Shown: in pieces, positions 30,753 to 34,140 of the stretch
How the letters are laid out: each line of letters opens with the position of its first letter
Position numbering within the stretch: position 1 is the first letter of the stretch
Position numbers and translations under genes: made by a program
Notes under the pieces: model-generated
Seen by the model: only the letters and a program-made list of their open reading frames with translations
What the model was told of the DNA's origin: nothing
The model's database searches: none
Source: DAORHV01 sp964448405
Lineage (GTDB): Bacteria > Patescibacteriota > Gracilibacteria > Peribacterales > Peribacteraceae
Reading direction: 5' to 3'
NCBI GenBank assembly: GCA_964448405.1
Contig: CAYUVW010000016.1
Location: forward strand, 1-34,140
Length of the DNA stretch: 34,140 nucleotides

Positions 30753-30798
30753 TGAAAGAGCAGCCCCCGGTGCACACTGTTGTGTGCCGGGGCTGTTC
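30753..30798. terminator. 3' hairpin of unit 2, also downstream of korB
   Basis: GAGCAGCCCC from 30758 pairs with GGGGCTGTTC ending at 30798 through GGTGCACA/TGTGTGCC, with TGAAAGAGC at 30753-30761. It is nearly the same as the unit 1 element. It lies between two converging genes (korB stops at 30806), so it may serve both directions. Confidence 0.55.
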
Positions 30799-30805
30799 GA
30801 AATGC

Positions 30806-31696
30806 TTATACAAATTCCGCCATCAACTTGGTCACGTCCAGCTTCTCCACCTCCTGTGTGAGCGTGGTTGTTTTGCCTTGGCGTGGAACCAATCGCTCAT
30901 AGAAGTTCGGCACCTCTTCGGTGCGGTACAGGATTCCAGTGGCGATGCGCTTGGACGTATCGATTGCCAGCGCGCGTGCTTTCTTTGCGTCGTTCGGCAC
31001 ATAGCCTTCATCTTCCACTTTGTAGCACTTCTCCAGCAGCATCTGGTGGGTGGCGAAGTGGTTGTACGTCGGGCAGGCTTGCAGAATATCCACGAACGCA
31101 AAGCCACGGTGACTGAGCGCCTCTTTCAGCAGCCATGTCAGCTGCGGAATATCGCCGGTGAATCCGCGCGCCACGAACGTGGGTTCCAACGAGAAGACAA
31201 AGTCCATGGAGTTCAGCGTCATCTCCGGAATGCCGTTGGGCGATGTATTCATCGGTTGGCCCTGGGGTGTGAGCGAACTGGCTTGGCCCGTCGTGAGTCC
31301 GTAGTTGCCGTTGTTGTGCAGGCAGAACACGAACGGGTAGTGGCTGCGTACCGTGTGCACCATGTGACCGACGCCCTCCGAAAAACTGGCGCCGTCGCCG
31401 CCGAAGGCAATGACCGGCATCTTGTGATTGGCGAGCTTGGCGCCTGCGGCGAACGGCAGAACGCGACCGTGCAAGCCGTGGAAGCGGTAGCCTTGCAGTT
31501 TGTCCGAACCGTTGCCGTTGCAGCCCACGTCGTAGCACAACATGACCTGCCAGGGCTCCAGGTTCAATGAGGCCAATGCTCGTTTTACCGCAGTCCAAAC
31601 ACCGTAGTTACCACAGCCATCGCACCACGTGCACCTGTTCGCGCAGTGGTACTGCTTCATGATTTCAGGATTCGTCGGCGAAAGGGGGATTGCCAT
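30806..31696 (-). CDS. 2-oxoacid:ferredoxin/flavodoxin oxidoreductase, beta subunit
   Basis: The beta subunit binds thiamine diphosphate and a 4Fe-4S cluster in enzymes that oxidise pyruvate or 2-oxoglutarate to the acyl-CoA, passing electrons to ferredoxin or flavodoxin. This 296-residue protein has cluster cysteines in CTWCDGCGNYG (Cys22, Cys25, Cys28) with Cys208 in ACPTYN. The ThDP/Mg motif is GGDGASFSEG (99-108) through HNNGNYGLTTGQ. KorB-type enzymes have this size. Substrate specificity cannot be read from sequence. It begins 2 nt after the alpha subunit gene ends, with no ribosome binding site. Confidence 0.92.
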   Translation of the reverse strand: MAIPLSPTNPEIMKQYHCANRCTWCDGCGNYGVWTAVKRALASLNLEPWQVMLCYDVGCNGNGSDKLQGYRFHGLHGRVLPFAAGAKLANHKMPVIAFGGDGASFSEGVGHMVHTVRSHYPFVFCLHNNGNYGLTTGQASSLTPQGQPMNTSPNGIPEMTLNSMDFVFSLEPTFVARGFTGDIPQLTWLLKEALSHRGFAFVDILQACPTYNHFATHQMLLEKCYKVEDEGYVPNDAKKARALAIDTSKRIATGILYRTEEVPNFYERLVPRQGKTTTLTQEVEKLDVTKLMAEFV

Positions 31697-31698
31697 AA

Positions 31699-33450
31699 TC
31701 AGCGTTTGAGAAGCTTGGAAATCGATTCGATCAATTCGTCGTAAAAGAACGGACGACCGTCATACTTCAAAATCTGGTGCTCAATCTTGATGCCTGTCTG
31801 TTGTCGCAACAGCAGGGCGAGTTGGCCCATTTTGGTGCCTTCAACAAGAATCACGCGCTTGGCGGTCTTGCTCAACGATTCGAAGCGTTCGGTTTTCAGC
31901 GGCCACAGGTAGGTGTAATGCAGGTAGCCGATCTTCTTGTCCTTCAATGCATCATTCTGGAGTGCGTCGAGCATCACGGTTTTCGTGCTGCCCCATCCCA
32001 CAATCAGTGTTTCGGGGTTCTGATCGCCGAAGAGCTCGGCATCCGGCAATGCCTTCAGCAATGCGTCGTGCTTCCGCAGGCGCTTATCGATTTGTGCAAT
32101 GGCATTGGCGGCGGATTCATCCACGGTGCCGTCACCGCTGTGCTCGTCGCCTTGCGCACAATAGGTTTCGGCTTTGCTGCCCGGCAGCCAGCGTTGCGAC
32201 ACACCGTCCGGCACGGTCGGGTCGTAACGATCGCCGGCTTTCAACTTGGCCAATTTCTTTGCATCGGTGACGAGCTTGCCGCGTTTGATGACTGCTCGCT
32301 TCATATCGTATGGCGCTTGTGTGTACAGCGCCTCGGCAATTTGCTTGTCCGTCAGAACGATCACGCTGATTTGGTACTCTTCGGCAATGTTGAAGGCCTC
32401 GGGCATAAGGTGGAACGAATCTTCGCCGTCACTCACCGACATCACGCAGCGCGTGAATTCGCCGTGGGCCGTATTCACGGCCATAAGCAGGTCGCCTTGT
32501 CCGGTCCATGTCGGCAGACCAGTGGCCGGCCCCGGACGTTGTGCCAGCACGAACACGCTCGGATTTTCGATAATGGCGTTCATGGACAGGGTTTCGCTCA
32601 TCAAATCGAATCCGCCACCCGACGTAGCCGTCAGAGCGCGCGTGCCCATGAACATGGCTCCCGAGACGATTTGCGCGGCGGTGATTTCATCTTCCGCCTG
32701 CTTGATTGCCATGCCGGTCTCGTTCTGGATTGATGAAATGTACGTTAAGAGAGGGGAGCTCGGTGTCATCGGGTAGCCGGCATACAGCCGCACGCCGGCA
32801 TGGGCAGTGCCCAAGCCCATGGCCTTGCTGCCGGTGAGCAGCATGCACTCTTTCCAGCGTTTGTTCGGCTTGGGAGGGGCAACGCGCAGCTTTCCAACCG
32901 CCTCGTCTTGGTAGGCGTAACCGGCGTCGATGCATTGCATGTTCAGCTCGAGCAAATCTTTCTTCTTGGCGAATTTTTCGCCGACCATTTTCTTCAATGC
33001 ATCGATATCCTGTTCCAAAATCGCCCAGACGAATGCACTCAAAATGACGTTGCTCAAAATCGGCTTGGCTTTCAGTTTTGCGAGCATGGATTCGATCGGC
33101 ATGTTCACAATGAGCAAGCCGCGATCTTTGATCAATTTCTGTTGCTCGTCGGTGAATTTCCAGCGATCGGTGCTGTGAATCATAATTCCACCGGGCTTCA
33201 GATCGGGAATGTTGTGCTCCAGTCCGTGGTGGTTCAGCGCAATGACGATATTCACATTGGTTTCCGTGCTGCCGATATGCTCATCGGAAACATCCAGCTG
33301 ATAACTGGCGTGGCCTCCTTTAATAAGCGACGGGTATTCACGGTAGCCGAAGACGCAGTAACCTGCGCGCTTCAGGGCTTTGGCCAGCACTTCGCCGATG
33401 GAATCGATTCCTTGGCCCGATGCGCCGACGATTTTGAGCGACGTGCGCAT
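31699..33450 (-). CDS. 2-oxoacid:ferredoxin/flavodoxin oxidoreductase, fused gamma-alpha subunit
   Basis: This 583-residue protein joins the gamma domain (~1-185, with GASGQGIDSIG and REYPSLIKGGHASYQ) to the alpha domain (from ~205, with GSKAMGLGTAHAGVRLYAGYPMTP, QAEDEITAA and GATSGGG-like ATSGGGFDLM). The alpha domain holds the substrate pocket and the gamma domain helps assembly. This KorA-like fusion is common in 2-oxoacid oxidoreductases of anaerobes. The frame runs to 33531, but MRTSLKIVGASGQG is the family start and sits 1 nt after the flavodoxin stop. No ferredoxin-like delta subunit is present; the adjacent flavodoxin may take the electrons. Confidence 0.92.
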   Translation of the reverse strand: MRTSLKIVGASGQGIDSIGEVLAKALKRAGYCVFGYREYPSLIKGGHASYQLDVSDEHIGSTETNVNIVIALNHHGLEHNIPDLKPGGIMIHSTDRWKFTDEQQKLIKDRGLLIVNMPIESMLAKLKAKPILSNVILSAFVWAILEQDIDALKKMVGEKFAKKKDLLELNMQCIDAGYAYQDEAVGKLRVAPPKPNKRWKECMLLTGSKAMGLGTAHAGVRLYAGYPMTPSSPLLTYISSIQNETGMAIKQAEDEITAAQIVSGAMFMGTRALTATSGGGFDLMSETLSMNAIIENPSVFVLAQRPGPATGLPTWTGQGDLLMAVNTAHGEFTRCVMSVSDGEDSFHLMPEAFNIAEEYQISVIVLTDKQIAEALYTQAPYDMKRAVIKRGKLVTDAKKLAKLKAGDRYDPTVPDGVSQRWLPGSKAETYCAQGDEHSGDGTVDESAANAIAQIDKRLRKHDALLKALPDAELFGDQNPETLIVGWGSTKTVMLDALQNDALKDKKIGYLHYTYLWPLKTERFESLSKTAKRVILVEGTKMGQLALLLRQQTGIKIEHQILKYDGRPFFYDELIESISKLLKR

Positions 33451-33451
33451 G

Positions 33452-33937
33452 TTAGTGGGTGCGGGCGGGAAGCTTTTCGATCTTGGCCAACAGCTCATTG
33501 GCCCACGTGCGGATTTTCTCTTCTTGCCCATACGGTTCGTTCACGATTTTCAACGTGGGCAACAAGATTTTCCCGTTGTGATTCTTCAGGTAATTCGCCA
33601 AGTGCTCGGCGGCCTTGGCAGTGAAAAAGTAACGGTCATCACCCAAACCGATTGCCGCACACGGCTGACCTTTTAGATCCAAGGCCGCGGCTGTTTTCAT
33701 CAGTAATTCGAACATGTACGGGCTGAGTTGGCCTTCCACGTTGTTCGTATTCCAGCTTCCGCACGCCAGCAAGGTGGCGTCGCTCTTCGTCAAATCTTCC
33801 GGCTTCGTGCGCTCGGCGCGCTGCTTTACGATGCGAATGTCCTTGCTCTTGGCTTCAAGTGCGGCAATGAGCGTGTCCACGACGTGCTCGGTGTGCCCGG
33901 AGGTCGATGCGTAGATAATCGAGAGCGTCCGCTGCAT
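33452..33937 (-). CDS. Flavodoxin-like protein
   Basis: This 161-residue protein has the flavodoxin FMN-phosphate loop STSGHTEHV (residues 11-19) after the first strand LSIIYA. The isoalloxazine loop is CGSWNTNNVEGQLSPYM, and GLGDDRYFF follows. Flavodoxins carry single electrons at low potential and can replace ferredoxin. Lying first in an operon with both subunits of a 2-oxoacid oxidoreductase, it is the likely acceptor of that enzyme. Reading from 33973 would add 12 residues over the promoter; ATG 33937 has an extended -10 seven bases upstream. Confidence 0.9.
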   Translation of the reverse strand: MQRTLSIIYASTSGHTEHVVDTLIAALEAKSKDIRIVKQRAERTKPEDLTKSDATLLACGSWNTNNVEGQLSPYMFELLMKTAAALDLKGQPCAAIGLGDDRYFFTAKAAEHLANYLKNHNGKILLPTLKIVNEPYGQEEKIRTWANELLAKIEKLPARTH

Positions 33938-33944
33938 GGATTGG

Positions 33945-33953
33945 ATTGTAGCA
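33945..33953 (-). promoter_or_regulatory. Extended -10 promoter of the flavodoxin-oxidoreductase operon, leaderless
   Basis: TGC TACAAT (33953-33945 on the minus strand), seven bases, ATG 33937. The extended -10 resembles those of ruvA and dnaX. Confidence 0.6.
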
Positions 33954-34032
33954 AATCCATTCACTCGCTGCATCTTGCGATGCGCACTGGATAAACGTAT
34001 CGTATCGCGGCTCCGAGATCGTTTACATCATT

Positions 34033-34100
34033 GGACGATTAGCTCAGCTGGCCCAGGCGCGGATGCGCCGTCATAAAACGGGCGCACGCGATGATCGTCC
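34033..34100 (+). other. tRNA-like 68-nt element, degenerate tRNA copy
   Basis: GGACGAT (34033-34039) pairs perfectly with ATCGTCC (34094-34100) as an acceptor stem, and TAGCTCAGCTGG follows as in a normal D arm. The interior is not a normal tRNA: GGCGC/GCGCC (34056-34060/34065-34069) makes a hairpin, there is no T arm with GTTCGA, and no 7-base anticodon loop on a 5-bp stem. It is probably a tRNA relic or tRNA-derived repeat. Confidence 0.45.
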
Positions 34101-34121
34101 TTCGGTATCCTTCACATCATT

Positions 34122-34140
34122 GGACGATTAGCTCAGCTGG
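34122..34140 (+). tRNA. Probable tRNA 5' portion, cut by window edge
   Basis: GGACGATTAGCTCAGCTGG is the typical acceptor and D-arm opening of a tRNA and runs into the end of the window. The preceding 8 bp also match those before the tRNA-like element 89 bp upstream. The amino-acid type cannot be told because the anticodon lies outside. Confidence 0.55.

Noticed and set aside
29572..30761. Integron-type attC gene cassettes
   Set aside because: The units have their own promoters, and I see no paired R/L box pattern of attC sites and no integrase in the window.
1..34140. CRISPR array
   Set aside because: No regularly spaced direct repeats of 20-40 bp were found; the nonamer tract and the tandem units do not fit.
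1..34140. Recoding of UGA to glycine, as in Gracilibacteria
   Set aside because: TGA ends several well-defined genes at family-typical lengths, and no known gene contains an in-frame TGA.

Overview
The window is about 34 kb of gene-dense bacterial chromosome. TGA acts as an ordinary stop codon (for example in dcd and the M28 peptidase), so there is no sign of UGA recoding. Several traits suggest a Patescibacteria/CPR-type organism, perhaps near Peregrinibacteria/Peribacteria, but no 16S rRNA is present and this is only an inference. The traits are small genes packed tightly on both strands, a VirD4/TraG-like ATPase with no other conjugation genes, a single-SLH surface protein with a long serine linker and Calx-beta repeats, a shortened HrcA, a DnaX without its zinc module, and many helical proteins I cannot name.

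Layout, left to right. (1) 1-1411, minus strand: the first 49 codons of a methyltransferase, preceded by an AT-rich gene with an abortive-infection C-terminal (Abi-C) domain, probably acquired. (2) 1.5-2.64 kb: thioredoxin, two small membrane proteins and tRNA-Ala(TGC). (3) 2.65-8.4 kb: ruvA-pgi, a divergent EnvC-like M23 protein, rsmI and an unknown gene. (4) 8.4-17.9 kb, plus strand: gyrA with terminator, an unknown gene, rpmE, a short hrcA-like regulator, the type IV secretion-like ATPase and the SLH/Calx-beta surface protein. (5) 17.9-18.4 kb: 0.5 kb with no credible gene but dense nested palindromes. (6) 18.4-23.1 kb, minus strand: dnaX, 5-formyl-THF cyclo-ligase, then glyA-dgkA-uppP, with repeat-like spacers between them. 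(7) 23.2-26.3 kb: two lipoproteins (DsbA-like and DM13-like) and a 594-residue unknown. (8) 26.4-29.5 kb: dcd, pdxS, an M28 peptidase on the other strand, and pdxT. (9) 29.5-30.8 kb: two tandem paralogous transcription units, each with a promoter, a conserved structured leader, a small unknown protein and a 3' hairpin. (10) 30.8-33.9 kb, minus strand: flavodoxin and a two-subunit 2-oxoacid:acceptor oxidoreductase. (11) The right edge: a tRNA-like repeat and the start of a probable tRNA.

Two signals stand out. First, at least ten genes have a recognisable -10 box only 6-7 nt before the start codon, so the transcript should begin at or next to ATG/GTG; almost no gene has a Shine-Dalgarno sequence. 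This implies leaderless expression as a main mode, and I used it to choose several starts. Second, the duplicated units at 29.5-30.8 kb share a leader RNA in which one hairpin changes sequence but keeps its 7 pairs, another helix offers two alternative partners, and a 9-nt leader segment is exactly complementary to the 3' element. I do not recognise this RNA or its protein family.

Functionally, the window mixes replication and repair (gyrA, dnaX, ruvA, dcd), translation (rpmE, rsmI, tRNA-Ala), one-carbon and PLP cofactor metabolism (glyA, 5-FCL, pdxS, pdxT; GlyA itself needs PLP), polyprenyl carrier recycling (uppP, dgkA), ferredoxin/flavodoxin-linked 2-oxoacid oxidation, and envelope proteins.
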